In this document: positions 14,395 to 22,030 of the stretch, piece after piece | Position numbering within the stretch: position 1 is the first letter of the stretch | Layout: each line of letters begins with the position of its first letter | NCBI GenBank assembly: GCA_048497495.1 | Contig: JAFHCF010000021.1 | Coordinates: 1-33,089 of the forward strand | DNA length: 33,089 nt | Origin: JAFHCF01 sp048497495 | Lineage (GTDB): Bacteria; Pseudomonadota; Alphaproteobacteria; Rhizobiales; Ancalomicrobiaceae | Direction: 5' to 3' | Program-made: the position numbers and the translations under genes | Notes under the pieces: generated by a model | Seen by the model: the letters and a program-made list of their open reading frames with translations, nothing else | The model's database searches: none | What the model was told of the DNA's origin: nothing

Positions 14395-17110
14395 CCTCGA
14401 CGCACGGCAGCTCGCTCGTATCGAGGCTGTTCATCGCGGCTTCCTCTACCAGCACCTTTACGCCGCCGCGTGCCTGTTCAAGGCGGCGGCTTCGGGTGTG
14501 ACACACGTCGTTGTGGAGAACGACGAAGATGTCGAGTTGGTGCTGCCGAGTCACCGGATCTACGCCCAGATCAAGACCCGTGGATCGCGTCTGATCTTCA
14601 GCGATGTTGAGGGCGCACTTGCGCGGTTCGATCAAATCCGAGACGAGCACAGCGCAGGTCGACGTAGCGGCACATGCCAATTCGTCGTAATCGCGAACAC
14701 GCTACTTGGTCCTGAGCTTGCCGAACGCGTTGTGAAGGCCAACTGGCCGAGCGACGTCACGCTCGTCTATCCTGGGTCAGGGACACCAGCGGCACCGCTA
14801 CCTGAGCCTTGGCCGACGGTCGATGATGCCTTCGACGCGTGTCGAATGGCAGCGGAATCGCTGCCATTCGGGATCCTTGGCCCAGAGACTCTGGTCTGGA
14901 AGATCGCCGGTCGAGTCATGGCCGCATCAGCTGGCGTCGAGCCGAGCCCGGGGCATACCTTCGTCGTCGACGAGCTTCCCGCGCTATTCGAACAGATCGT
15001 CGTTCAGCTCCAGGACCTCCCGGCGCCGCCACTACGGTACCGGCCACAGGACAAGGAGCCACCGCTGGTCAGCGACCAGCGTGTACGGCTCGTCGTCGGC
15101 TTTTCAGGGGCCGGCAAGACGTCCTGGGTTTCCCAGACGGCGCTCCACGTGAGCGATAGGCTGGCCTATTACGACGTTGCGGACATCTCCGGCCCTGCGC
15201 TGGCAAGCGCAGTCGCGCGTGAACTTGCGGCGCGGATGTTCGGATCGCGCGGCGGCAAGCTCGGGGAGATACTCCTGCCCGGTGCGAGCGGAACAGAAAT
15301 CCTCGTCGCGATCGGCCGCCATCTCGCCGAAGACGGTCTCACAGCGACCGTTGTATTGGACAATGCACACCGCGTTCCCGCTGCTGATCTCGTGCCACTT
15401 GTCTGCGCATCGCCGCAGCTGCGCTTCCTGCTTCTCGCACAACCAAACGCGTCAACGGCGCGCATCGAAGCCACCCTCGGTATCTCGGCCGAACCCCTTC
15501 TTGGATGGTCGAACGAAACCGCAGCGGCAGAGGGCGTATCACTTGCGTGTCACGGAGACTATGCGGACTACGAGCGTCTGCTGAAGCTGACCGCCGGCCT
15601 TCCGCTCTACGTCCAGAACGCCCTTAAGATTGCGGCCGGATCGTACGAGGGCGACATCGATCGACTCTGCACCGCACTGGAAGAGCGGACACACGTCGTC
15701 GAAACGGTGCAGGAACTCATCCTCGCCGACGTCTTCGAAACCTTCAACGACAACGAGCGCCGCGCGGTGGGCGCGCTCAGCCTCAGCGATGTCCCGCTTT
15801 CACAAGCCGAAGCCACCACTATTCTCAAGCGGACCTTCGACATGGGGCCGGCTGCGGCAGCCGCAGCCTTCCGGCGCCTCCGTACGACTGGCTCCATTCA
15901 GATTTTCGGTGTCGATCGCTTCAAGGTTCACGACGCGATCCGTCCGCTCGGCCGCGCCTTCTTCGACGATTGCGGCGCTGACGCCTTGAAAGCCGCCCGA
16001 GAGGCAATTCGCGACCTGGTGATGACTGCGCTGCCGCAGGACCACAATCGTCAGCGGGTCTTCCTGCTGCTGCGGATGTTCGTGGCACTTGGGAACGTGA
16101 AGCCGCTGGTGCAGATGGCCACAGACGAACTGTTCCATGAGCTCGGCTACATGGAGGAGATTTCCGCTTTCCTCGTCGAAGCCTCCGCATCGGAGTCAAT
16201 CGCTCCAGAGGATCGGTTCTGGGCCCTGGACGGGCTCGTTTTCGCGCATTTCAAGGAAGGCGACGACACCGATATCCGCGACAAGCTCGATCGCATGGAT
16301 GCGCTTGTCCGAGATAATGATCTCGGCCTGACCGAACGCTTGGCCGTTGGAATGAAACGGATGATCTTCGCCGCGCGCAACAAGGATGTTGCGACGGTCA
16401 AGAAGACCATGACCGAGCTAAGCTGTGTCCTGCCGCAAACCCCTCAACATCTTCGCGTTGCGAAATATAACTACGCACACGCGTTATTCGAACTCGGAAT
16501 GATGGACGAGTGTGTCGCCGGCACGCTCGACCTGATCGTTGAATATTACGACAAGCTTGGCCTCCGGCTGTCCGACGTGATGGGAAATAATCCGGATAAG
16601 ATTTGGCCGCTCCTGAAAGGCGGCAACGACCATACCGACGACCTCAAACATCTCGCCGACGCGCTCGATCTGCAATCGAAGGCCCTCAAGGCGACCGGAG
16701 TCAACCCGGGGCTAGCGCCAATCCACGCGATGAAATTCTACTCAATGGCCCACTCGCTTGATTCGTTCGTCAGGGTGGGCCAGGAACTCGTCGATGACTT
16801 CATCGGACGCAACGACTATATCGGCGCGCGCGACGTCATCGAGACCAACCTCATGCCGACGATTACAGGGCTGAAGCTCGCGGGCCGCATCATCCCCGTG
16901 CGCAGCCAGTATGCTGTCGTCCTCGCGTACTGCGGGGCCTTCGATGCCGCTGATGCCGAGATGGCGCGCTTGGCGCCTTACGAGGACGGCTTGGAACCCC
17001 GAGGGCAGTGGGAACTGAGAAACCAGCGGGCTCTGATCGCTCACCTGCGGGAGAACCCGCCGCCACCACAATGGCAGATGCCGCCTAAACTCGGTGGCCC
17101 GGCGCGGTAG
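14381..17110 (+). CDS. Large nuclease-plus-STAND-type ATPase (putative antiviral protein)
   Basis: A 909-residue protein. Residues ~10-120 look like a Cap4/DUF4297-type dsDNA nuclease of the PD-(D/E)xK fold: RGFLYQHLYAAACLF, then VVVENDEDVEL (Glu46, Asp/Glu48-52) and the QxK motif IYAQIKTR (Gln63, Lys65). Residues ~230-500 are a P-loop ATPase with Walker A GFSGAGKTS (240-248) and Walker B TVVLDNAH (323-330), followed by helical winged-helix-like segments. Residues ~560-900 are helical repeats resembling TPRs, a likely sensor. Nuclease-STAND-repeat order matches Avs-like defence ATPases, though it is shorter than known Avs proteins. GGAGG precedes ATG 14381, which overlaps the HEPN-like gene. 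Codon use is less G+C-rich than in neighbouring metabolic genes, suggesting transfer. Confidence 0.75.
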   Translation: MENFNLDARQLARIEAVHRGFLYQHLYAAACLFKAAASGVTHVVVENDEDVELVLPSHRIYAQIKTRGSRLIFSDVEGALARFDQIRDEHSAGRRSGTCQFVVIANTLLGPELAERVVKANWPSDVTLVYPGSGTPAAPLPEPWPTVDDAFDACRMAAESLPFGILGPETLVWKIAGRVMAASAGVEPSPGHTFVVDELPALFEQIVVQLQDLPAPPLRYRPQDKEPPLVSDQRVRLVVGFSGAGKTSWVSQTALHVSDRLAYYDVADISGPALASAVARELAARMFGSRGGKLGEILLPGASGTEILVAIGRHLAEDGLTATVVLDNAHRVPAADLVPLVCASPQLRFLLLAQPNASTARIEATLGISAEPLLGWSNETAAAEGVSLACHGDYADYERLLKLTAGLPLYVQNALKIAAGSYEGDIDRLCTALEERTHVVETVQELILADVFETFNDNERRAVGALSLSDVPLSQAEATTILKRTFDMGPAAAAAAFRRLRTTGSIQIFGVDRFKVHDAIRPLGRAFFDDCGADALKAAREAIRDLVMTALPQDHNRQRVFLLLRMFVALGNVKPLVQMATDELFHELGYMEEISAFLVEASASESIAPEDRFWALDGLVFAHFKEGDDTDIRDKLDRMDALVRDNDLGLTERLAVGMKRMIFAARNKDVATVKKTMTELSCVLPQTPQHLRVAKYNYAHALFELGMMDECVAGTLDLIVEYYDKLGLRLSDVMGNNPDKIWPLLKGGNDHTDDLKHLADALDLQSKALKATGVNPGLAPIHAMKFYSMAHSLDSFVRVGQELVDDFIGRNDYIGARDVIETNLMPTITGLKLAGRIIPVRSQYAVVLAYCGAFDAADAEMARLAPYEDGLEPRGQWELRNQRALIAHLRENPPPPQWQMPPKLGGPAR

Positions 17111-17111
17111 C

Positions 17112-17140
17112 TCGCATAGCAAAATACCGCTAAGATGCGA
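17112..17140. terminator. Possible shared terminator hairpin between convergent genes
   Basis: TCGCAT-AGC pairs with GCT-AAG-ATGCGA around an A-rich loop: a 9-bp stem with a 3-base bulge. It lies between the stop of the ATPase gene (17110) and the end of the minus-strand gene. There is no strong T-run. Confidence 0.4.
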
Positions 17141-17585
17141 TCCACCGCCGCAGGTAGAAATCAGTCTCTTTGCGGCTTTTGCACTGGTACGTCTTGCGGA
17201 TCATCTTCCGCAGCGTCTCCCCATTCGGGCCTTTCCGTTCCTCGCCTTCGGCGAGGTCCACCGCCGCTAACTCTTCGTCGGTGAATCCCCCGGTCGGCAT
17301 GGGATTGACGGTCCAAATCTCGGCGAGACTGGCGACGGCACCGTTCGAAAACGGTATGCGTTTCAGTATCCTCTGAAGCTGGCCTTCAAGGCCGTAGAGC
17401 CGTGCCGCGGCGATCTTCGTGCTGATCTGGACGTTGATCAACGGCTTTCGCCTATAGAACGTGATGTCAGCGGGCTGGCCTGAAGACGACAGCATCGTGA
17501 GGTTATGGGTCAGCATCCCCTCGCGAGACCCGAAACGCTGCTCCAGTCGTTTGATCGCCTCTTGCGTGGTGATGTCTTGCGTCAT
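17130..17585 (-). CDS. Hypothetical protein (151 aa)
   Basis: I do not recognise this family. The protein is mixed alpha/beta in appearance and ends in a basic segment (RKMIRKTYQCKSRKETDFYLRRW). It has no membrane segment, signal peptide or clear catalytic motif. AGGGA lies about 6 bases before ATG 17585, supporting translation. It converges on the ATPase gene with 19 bases between stops and sits inside the accessory island, so a defence or plasmid-type accessory role is possible but unsupported. Confidence 0.6.
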   Translation of the reverse strand: MTQDITTQEAIKRLEQRFGSREGMLTHNLTMLSSSGQPADITFYRRKPLINVQISTKIAAARLYGLEGQLQRILKRIPFSNGAVASLAEIWTVNPMPTGGFTDEELAAVDLAEGEERKGPNGETLRKMIRKTYQCKSRKETDFYLRRWIAS

Positions 17586-17938
17586 GGGCGTTCCCTACGC
17601 TTCATCGTCAGCGCTTCGACTGCGGCGCGACGGGGCGGCCAACATGGGGCTTGAACGACCAATGCCGAGCTAAACGGCTGCGGACGATTCGATTCTTCCG
17701 CTTCCATCACGCCACTTAAACTCGGTGTCCGGGAAACCGGCAGCAGGCAAATGACCGTTTGTTGAGCGTTGGCCACGCTTGTCGCCGACTTCGCCGTAGA
17801 ACCGTTGCCTGTCAAGATATCCATCACATTCAATGGTGTGCAGCCCATCGTCAGGAAATGCAAGGCCCGAGCCGGTGGAACAGGTCGCCGGCTTTGCGGT
17901 ATGGTTGTCCCGTCTCGTTGCATCTCTGACAGATTGAA

Positions 17939-17969
17939 TTGACAATGTCATTATTTTGGGAGTTAATAT
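17939..17969 (+). promoter_or_regulatory. Sigma-70-type promoter for the QueC-like operon
   Basis: A consensus -35 box TTGACA (17939-17944) is followed by TTAATA (17963-17968, 18-bp spacing) or TAATAT (17964-17969, 19-bp spacing) as the -10 box, in unusually A+T-rich DNA for this window. The expected start site lies a few bases before the ribosome-binding site of the first gene (ATG 17988). Confidence 0.6.
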
Positions 17970-17981
17970 CTGACATTGGAG
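17940..17981. promoter_or_regulatory. Paired operator-like repeats TGACAATGTCA / TGACATTG
   Basis: TGACAATGTCA (17940-17950) is a perfect dyad (TGAC-N3-GTCA) overlapping the -35 box. A second site, TGACATTGG, begins at 17971 and matches the inverse of the first at its first 8 positions. Their centres are about 31 bp, or three helical turns, apart, flanking the -10 box. This suits cooperative binding and autorepression by the operon's own XRE protein (19885-21075), which is inference. Confidence 0.5.
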
Positions 17982-17987
17982 ATCGCC

Positions 17988-18539
17988 ATGACTGATGGTC
18001 CTCACCGCAGCCTACCTATGCGCCCGCACTGGAAGCTGACCGCCTGGCGGACGGCGAATCTTGCCCATACTGTCGACGAGGTCTGCGAGGCCATGACGCA
18101 CGCCCTGAAGAAGGACATTCTTGGGGCGCCGATTTCCGCTGTCCGGGAGATCATGAACAGCGACACGCTATTCTCGGAAATGCGCGTCGATCAGTTGGAG
18201 GCGCTTAGGGCACGCTCGTCGCGGTCTGCCGCGACCAATACTCTGATCGACTGCGCCGTCGAAGCTGCTGGCATCGGCGGGGAGGTCGGAACTGAGGCAG
18301 CAGTAGCCGCCGCGATCGAAGAGATCAGACACTCCGCGAATAGAGGCATCGACGAACACTACCAACGCAAAACGGACGCCAGAACGAGCCGTACGGTACG
18401 CGCTCGGCTCGAAGAAGTTTCCTCGAAACTCCACTGCCGTGCCATAGCCCGAGAACTGCTTTCCCCTGGCCGGTTGCCGTCCAGTCGTTCTGTCGAAGTT
18501 CCGCGGCATACCGGGCTTGATGAGGGGCCGCCGCTATGA
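17988..18539 (+). CDS. Unknown 183-aa protein, first gene of the QueC-like operon
   Basis: I do not recognise this family. The protein is predicted mostly helical (HTVDEVCEAMTHALKKDI and RVDQLEALRARSSRSAATN), with an Ala/Glu-rich middle (EVGTEAAVAAAIEEIRHSAN) and an Arg-rich tail. No catalytic motif, membrane segment or signal peptide is seen. ATG 17988 has GGAG 6-7 bases upstream. Its stop overlaps the QueC-like start (ATGA), so the two are translationally coupled. In Qat systems the QueC-like QatC is paired with a small unknown protein, QatB. By position this could be an analogue, but the sequence does not resemble the QatB I remember (no Gly/Ser-rich N-terminus). Confidence 0.7.
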   Translation: MTDGPHRSLPMRPHWKLTAWRTANLAHTVDEVCEAMTHALKKDILGAPISAVREIMNSDTLFSEMRVDQLEALRARSSRSAATNTLIDCAVEAAGIGGEVGTEAAVAAAIEEIRHSANRGIDEHYQRKTDARTSRTVRARLEEVSSKLHCRAIARELLSPGRLPSSRSVEVPRHTGLDEGPPL

Positions 18540-19888
18540 GCCTAACCGCTTATGAAGCAAGAGTACCGGCGCGTGCGATAGACGTAATCTCGTCAGGACG
18601 AGCGCGATGCGGCCGCTCGTCCTTCGACATGGCGAAGCACTTTGAGTTTTCGACGACCGCACTCGAGTCTTATGCTTTCGCCCTGTGGGAACCGGTCATC
18701 TATGATGCGATGGTCGTGGCGGCGTCTGTCGAGTACGCGGATCGGACCTTCGCTCGTCCTACGTTGGGCTGGGGCCGAGCGTTTACGATCCGCATTCCGG
18801 TACTTGAGCCCAAGCGGTGGCGGGATCCCGCCGTATATGGCGCCCTACAGGACGCAGTCAGCTTTCTGACTGGTGACGACTGGGACTTCGAATTCATACA
18901 GAGGGTGGGTGAGACGCCCTGTCCGCCGCAGGGCTACTTACCCTTCAACAAAAAGACGGATTCCGTTATGGCCTACAGTGACGGCATGGATTCGCGTGCC
19001 GTAGCTGGGTTGGTCGCTCAGTCGGGTCGCAAGCTGGTGCGCGTAAGAGTCGGCCCCAAGGCCGGTGGGCGCCCGTCGCACGGCGACCCTTTGCCCTTCG
19101 CGGCCGTACCTTACAATGTGAAGGCTGCGGGAGAAACCAGCGCCCGCAGCCGTGGGTTCAAGTTCGCACTCATCAGCGGTATCGCCGCCTATCTCGCCGA
19201 GGCTTCCGAAATAGTCCTGCCTGAAAGCGGTCAAGGTATATTCGGGCCGGCACTCGTCGCGTCTTCAGTACAAGCTTATCCCGATTTTCGCAGCCATCCC
19301 CGCTTTACAAAGCGCATGGAACGGTTCCTTGCCGCGCTGCTGAAACGCTCGGTCCGCTTCGTCTTTCCGCGCATCTGGTTCACGAAGGGCGAAACGCTGA
19401 AGGCCTATGCGGCGCTACCGGGGTGCGACGACTGGCGCGAGACGCGCTCGTGTTGGCAAGGCGCCCGGCATTGCTCGCATAATGGGCACCTGATGCAGTG
19501 CGGCGTCTGTGCCGCATGCCTGCTTCGCAGGATGAGCATCCATGCAGCCGGTCTGACGGACGACGACAGCACGTATATCTGTAGCGATCTGCGCGCTGCA
19601 ACGTTCGAGGATTCGGTACTGCCTGGCTTCCAAATGCGCGGACACGCTCTGCGAGAATATGCGATTGCGGGCACGCAGCATCTCGACCACATGGCCGATC
19701 TTATTCTGCCAAGCCACCGGTCTGCGCTGCATCGACATGCCTTGCTCGTCGGACCGACGCTGGATATGCCGGTCGCCGATGTCGATAGGGAGTTGATGAA
19801 CGTGATCGAACGGCATGCTGCAGAGTGGAATGACTTCTTGCAGGATAAGGGAGCGCGTTCCTTCCTTGGGCAGTGGACGCGGGCATGA
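18536..19888 (+). CDS. QueC/QatC-like PP-loop enzyme (7-cyano-7-deazaguanine synthase family)
   Basis: A 450-residue protein with a QueC-like core after a ~140-residue N-terminal extension. The ATP-pyrophosphatase loop is SDGMDS (148-153), a variant of SGGxDS. The zinc site is Cys313-x8-Cys322-x2-Cys325-x2-Cys328, the exact QueC spacing, followed by LLRRMSIHAAGL. A central block (RSRGFKFALISGIAAYLAEA and YPDFRSHPRFTKRM) resembles the QueC/QatC substrate region. Housekeeping QueC is only ~230 residues; QatC of the Qat antiphage system is about this size. No queD, queE or folE lies nearby. The start has GAGGGG upstream and overlaps the previous gene; the end overlaps the XRE gene (ATGA). A role in defence-linked modification, not queuosine synthesis, is likely. 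Confidence 0.85.
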   Translation: MSLTAYEARVPARAIDVISSGRARCGRSSFDMAKHFEFSTTALESYAFALWEPVIYDAMVVAASVEYADRTFARPTLGWGRAFTIRIPVLEPKRWRDPAVYGALQDAVSFLTGDDWDFEFIQRVGETPCPPQGYLPFNKKTDSVMAYSDGMDSRAVAGLVAQSGRKLVRVRVGPKAGGRPSHGDPLPFAAVPYNVKAAGETSARSRGFKFALISGIAAYLAEASEIVLPESGQGIFGPALVASSVQAYPDFRSHPRFTKRMERFLAALLKRSVRFVFPRIWFTKGETLKAYAALPGCDDWRETRSCWQGARHCSHNGHLMQCGVCAACLLRRMSIHAAGLTDDDSTYICSDLRAATFEDSVLPGFQMRGHALREYAIAGTQHLDHMADLILPSHRSALHRHALLVGPTLDMPVADVDRELMNVIERHAAEWNDFLQDKGARSFLGQWTRA

Positions 19889-21075
19889 GCATGACGGGAC
19901 CATCCGAGCGACTGTCGGACGAGGAGATTGGCGAACGGCTGCGCTTTGCACGCGAGGGACGCAAGATTACGCAGGCCGCGGCCGCCAACCTGATTGGAGC
20001 GGCGCGCACGACGATCGTGGCGATCGAGCAAGGCAAGCGGCGCATCCAGATGAGCGAACTGCAGCAGCTTGCGGCCGCTTATGGCACTTCGGCCAACACC
20101 ATCTTGCGTCGAGAGGCTGTTCACCTCGACATGGCCCCGCGCTTTCGCAAGTTACGGGAAAGCGAAGACGACGAGGTCGAAGAGGCCACCCGACTTCTCA
20201 ATGACCTTGTGCGGGCGGAAGTCGAACTAGAAGATGCACTCGGCATCGTCCGCGAGCGCCGCTACCCTCCGGAACGTCCGATCCTCCCCGGCGAACTCTA
20301 TACTCAGGCAGAACAGCACGCACAGGAACTGCGCGACTGGATCGGTCTCGGTCCTGGCCCCATCACGGACATAATATCCATCCTCGATCTCCAACTGGGG
20401 GTGCGCGTTTATGTCCGCCGGCTGCCCGGCAAGATCTCGGGCCTGTTCGCCTATGACGAGCGGGTGGGTGCGTGCATTTTACTCAACGCCGGCCATCCGC
20501 ACGAACGCTTGACCCAAAGCGGCGCACATGAATTGGCGCATTTCATATCGACGCGGCGACAGCCAGAGGTGTTGACCGAAGACGAGCTTTTTGTGTCGCG
20601 CGAAGAACGTTACGCAAACATTTTTCAGCGCTGCTTTCTAACGCCCGGACGCGAAGTCCGACAGCGCTTCGCCGAAATTACGGCAGGACAATCGCACTTG
20701 ACCCGCCGTCACGTCATTCTTCTTGCCCATGCATCAGGGGTGTCGCGCGAGGCGATGGTTCGACGCCTTGAAGAGTTGGGCCTTGCACGGCGGGGAACCT
20801 GGGATTGGTTCGTCTCGAATGGCGGCATCAGCGACAAGGATGTGGCTCAGGTACTCGGCCAGTTGCCAGAACGTCCATCATATAAGGGCCTGTCGAGGGG
20901 TCTCGTGCCTCCGCGCCTCGCCCTTCTCGCGCGCGAAGCATGGAAGAAGGAGCTCTACAGCGAGGGGCAGCTCGCGCGGATGCTCCAGCTCGATCTATAC
21001 GGCATGAGGGAGGTACTAGACGGCGCGGAGCGTGAGGAGAGCGAAGCTGATGAGCTTGTCCGCATTTCCCGCTGA
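19885..21075 (+). CDS. XRE-family regulator fused to ImmA/IrrE-type metallopeptidase
   Basis: A 396-residue fusion. Residues ~15-75 are an XRE helix-turn-helix (IGERLRFAREGRKITQAAAA, GAARTTIVAIEQGKRRI). Residues ~140-260 are an ImmA/IrrE zinc peptidase with HELAH at 215-219 (GAHELAHFIS) and the later ERYANIFQRCFLTP with a likely Glu ligand at 241. The C-terminal ~130 residues are helical. Such proteins repress mobile or toxin-antitoxin operons and are cleaved or act as proteases on a stress signal. They often pair with PIN-like toxins, as here. ATG 19885 overlaps the QueC-like stop; ATG 19891 is an alternative. It probably controls the operon through the repeats at 17940-17981. Confidence 0.9.
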   Translation: MSMTGPSERLSDEEIGERLRFAREGRKITQAAAANLIGAARTTIVAIEQGKRRIQMSELQQLAAAYGTSANTILRREAVHLDMAPRFRKLRESEDDEVEEATRLLNDLVRAEVELEDALGIVRERRYPPERPILPGELYTQAEQHAQELRDWIGLGPGPITDIISILDLQLGVRVYVRRLPGKISGLFAYDERVGACILLNAGHPHERLTQSGAHELAHFISTRRQPEVLTEDELFVSREERYANIFQRCFLTPGREVRQRFAEITAGQSHLTRRHVILLAHASGVSREAMVRRLEELGLARRGTWDWFVSNGGISDKDVAQVLGQLPERPSYKGLSRGLVPPRLALLAREAWKKELYSEGQLARMLQLDLYGMREVLDGAEREESEADELVRISR

Positions 21076-21670
21076 ACCGAATCAGGCGTTGATAGTCGAT
21101 GCAAGCGTTGTAATCGGCCTCAATGCGAGCGGTTACTCACGCCGCATTATTGAGCTGACCCAGCCTCGTGTTATCATACCGAACGACGCTTATTACGAAC
21201 TCGCTATAGGTGCACGGTACGGCCACGACGATGACAAGAAGATCGATGAATTGGTCGCAACCGGGCTTGTAGAGTGCATGGCGCTAGAAGGAACTGCGCT
21301 GAAGATCTACGAGTCGCTAATCGACGGTACCTACGGTGAGACGCTCGATGACGGCGAAGCTGCAACGATCGCCATTGCCGTTCAACGCGGCGGGATAGCC
21401 GTCCTCGACGAGAGGAAGGCGCGGCGCATGTGCCGGCAACATTTTCCGAATGTGGTCCAAGGATGCACTGCGCAGTGGCTTTTGGGGGCTACGGCGCTCG
21501 GCGGGCCCGCACATGCCGAAGCGATGATCAATGCGCTAAGCAAAGGGCGGACGCGAGTGCCTCCCGAATTTCTTGACGCCGTCGTTGCGCTGATTGGGGT
21601 GGGGGCCGCAGCGGATTGTTCCAGTCTGCCACGCCTCGTCCGGCAGGGCAAAATGCGTCCTGCCCAATGA
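21050..21670 (+). CDS. PIN-domain protein, probable RNase toxin
   Basis: A 206-residue PIN-fold protein. The acidic active-site residues are in place: Asp17 (ALIVDASVVIGL), Glu50 (IPNDAYYEL), Asp101/Glu103 (TLDDGEAATIAIA) and Asp120 (IAVLDERKARR). The domain covers residues ~12-145; the last ~60 are helical and extra. I chose ATG 21050, with GGAG about 10 bases upstream, over an ATG 18 bases earlier. It overlaps the 3' end of the XRE-ImmA gene by 26 bases, so production is tightly linked. Pairing with XRE-ImmA proteins suggests a toxin restrained by the protease-regulator. Cleavage of RNA is known for the family; the target here is unknown. Confidence 0.85.
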   Translation: MSLSAFPAEPNQALIVDASVVIGLNASGYSRRIIELTQPRVIIPNDAYYELAIGARYGHDDDKKIDELVATGLVECMALEGTALKIYESLIDGTYGETLDDGEAATIAIAVQRGGIAVLDERKARRMCRQHFPNVVQGCTAQWLLGATALGGPAHAEAMINALSKGRTRVPPEFLDAVVALIGVGAAADCSSLPRLVRQGKMRPAQ

Positions 21671-21689
21671 GGTGGCCCAGTCGCCTCTT

Positions 21690-21840
21690 TGCGGCTGTTG
21701 GTGTCAAGGTCGTTCGCAAGACACGAAGGAGCGTCCATCTGCGCTATTCGAGTGTCCGCTTCGGGTCGCAGGCCGTCATTGGCCGCATCGCGCCGAGAGC
21801 GGACGCCGACAGGCGCTCGAAATGCGCATGCCCTCCTTGA
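21690..21840. repeat. Dispersed alphaproteobacterial repeat (TCCGCTTCGGGTCG type)
   Basis: The core TCCGCTTCGGGTCGCAG (~21760) and its surroundings match a repeat widespread between genes in many Alphaproteobacteria, often misannotated as short proteins reading VRFGSKADI or DPKRTL. A second partial copy (ATCCGCTTCGGGTCGAAG) is at 29883-29900. It marks the right edge of the accessory island. Confidence 0.5.
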
Positions 21841-21932
21841 TTCGCCTGTTGAAGATCGATGCCCCAAGCATACGCCTCCGACGACTGGGAACGTGTGTGA
21901 TGCGAGCGCTGGAGATAGCTCTGCGGGGTGTA

Positions 21933-21957
21933 GCCATGCCCAGTTCCTGGGCATGGC
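21933..21957. terminator. Perfect 11-bp hairpin with a 3-base loop
   Basis: GCCATGCCCAG-TTC-CTGGGCATGGC is a perfect inverted repeat. It lies between the PIN gene and the winged-helix regulator gene. With no T-run it could be a weak terminator for the island operon or a dimeric regulator site. An A+T-rich stretch (21969-22018) follows and probably contains the promoter of the next gene. Confidence 0.5.
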
Positions 21958-22030
21958 CGACGTTGTGTCAGCAAATTATCGATGATATGCGTATAGTTCA
22001 TAGATATTTTTCGATCATGGGCGAAACAAG

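Larger units (their letters stand above)
17586..17987. other. 402-bp intergenic region upstream of the QueC-like operon
   Basis: Separates the minus-strand hypothetical gene from the plus-strand operon. Minus-strand frames exist here (17582-17923 and 17670-18005) but match nothing I know and are rich in Pro, Arg and Ser, so I do not call them. The last ~60 bases are clearly more A+T-rich and hold the operon promoter and operator-like repeats. Confidence 0.5.

Noticed and set aside
17582..17923. Minus-strand 113-aa frame that ends in an ATGA overlap with the 151-aa gene
   Set aside because: Composition is rich in Pro, Arg, Ser and Thr with no family resemblance, and the downstream gene has its own ribosome-binding site. 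The overlap may be chance.
17670..18005. Minus-strand 111-aa frame with a CSTGSGLAFPDDG-like segment
   Set aside because: It covers the operon promoter and has no recognisable start site or homology. Not enough to call a gene.
17988..21670. A complete Qat (QatABCD) antiphage system
   Set aside because: The QueC-like gene fits QatC, but there is no QatA-type ATPase or TatD-like DNase in the operon, and the small first protein does not look like QatB.
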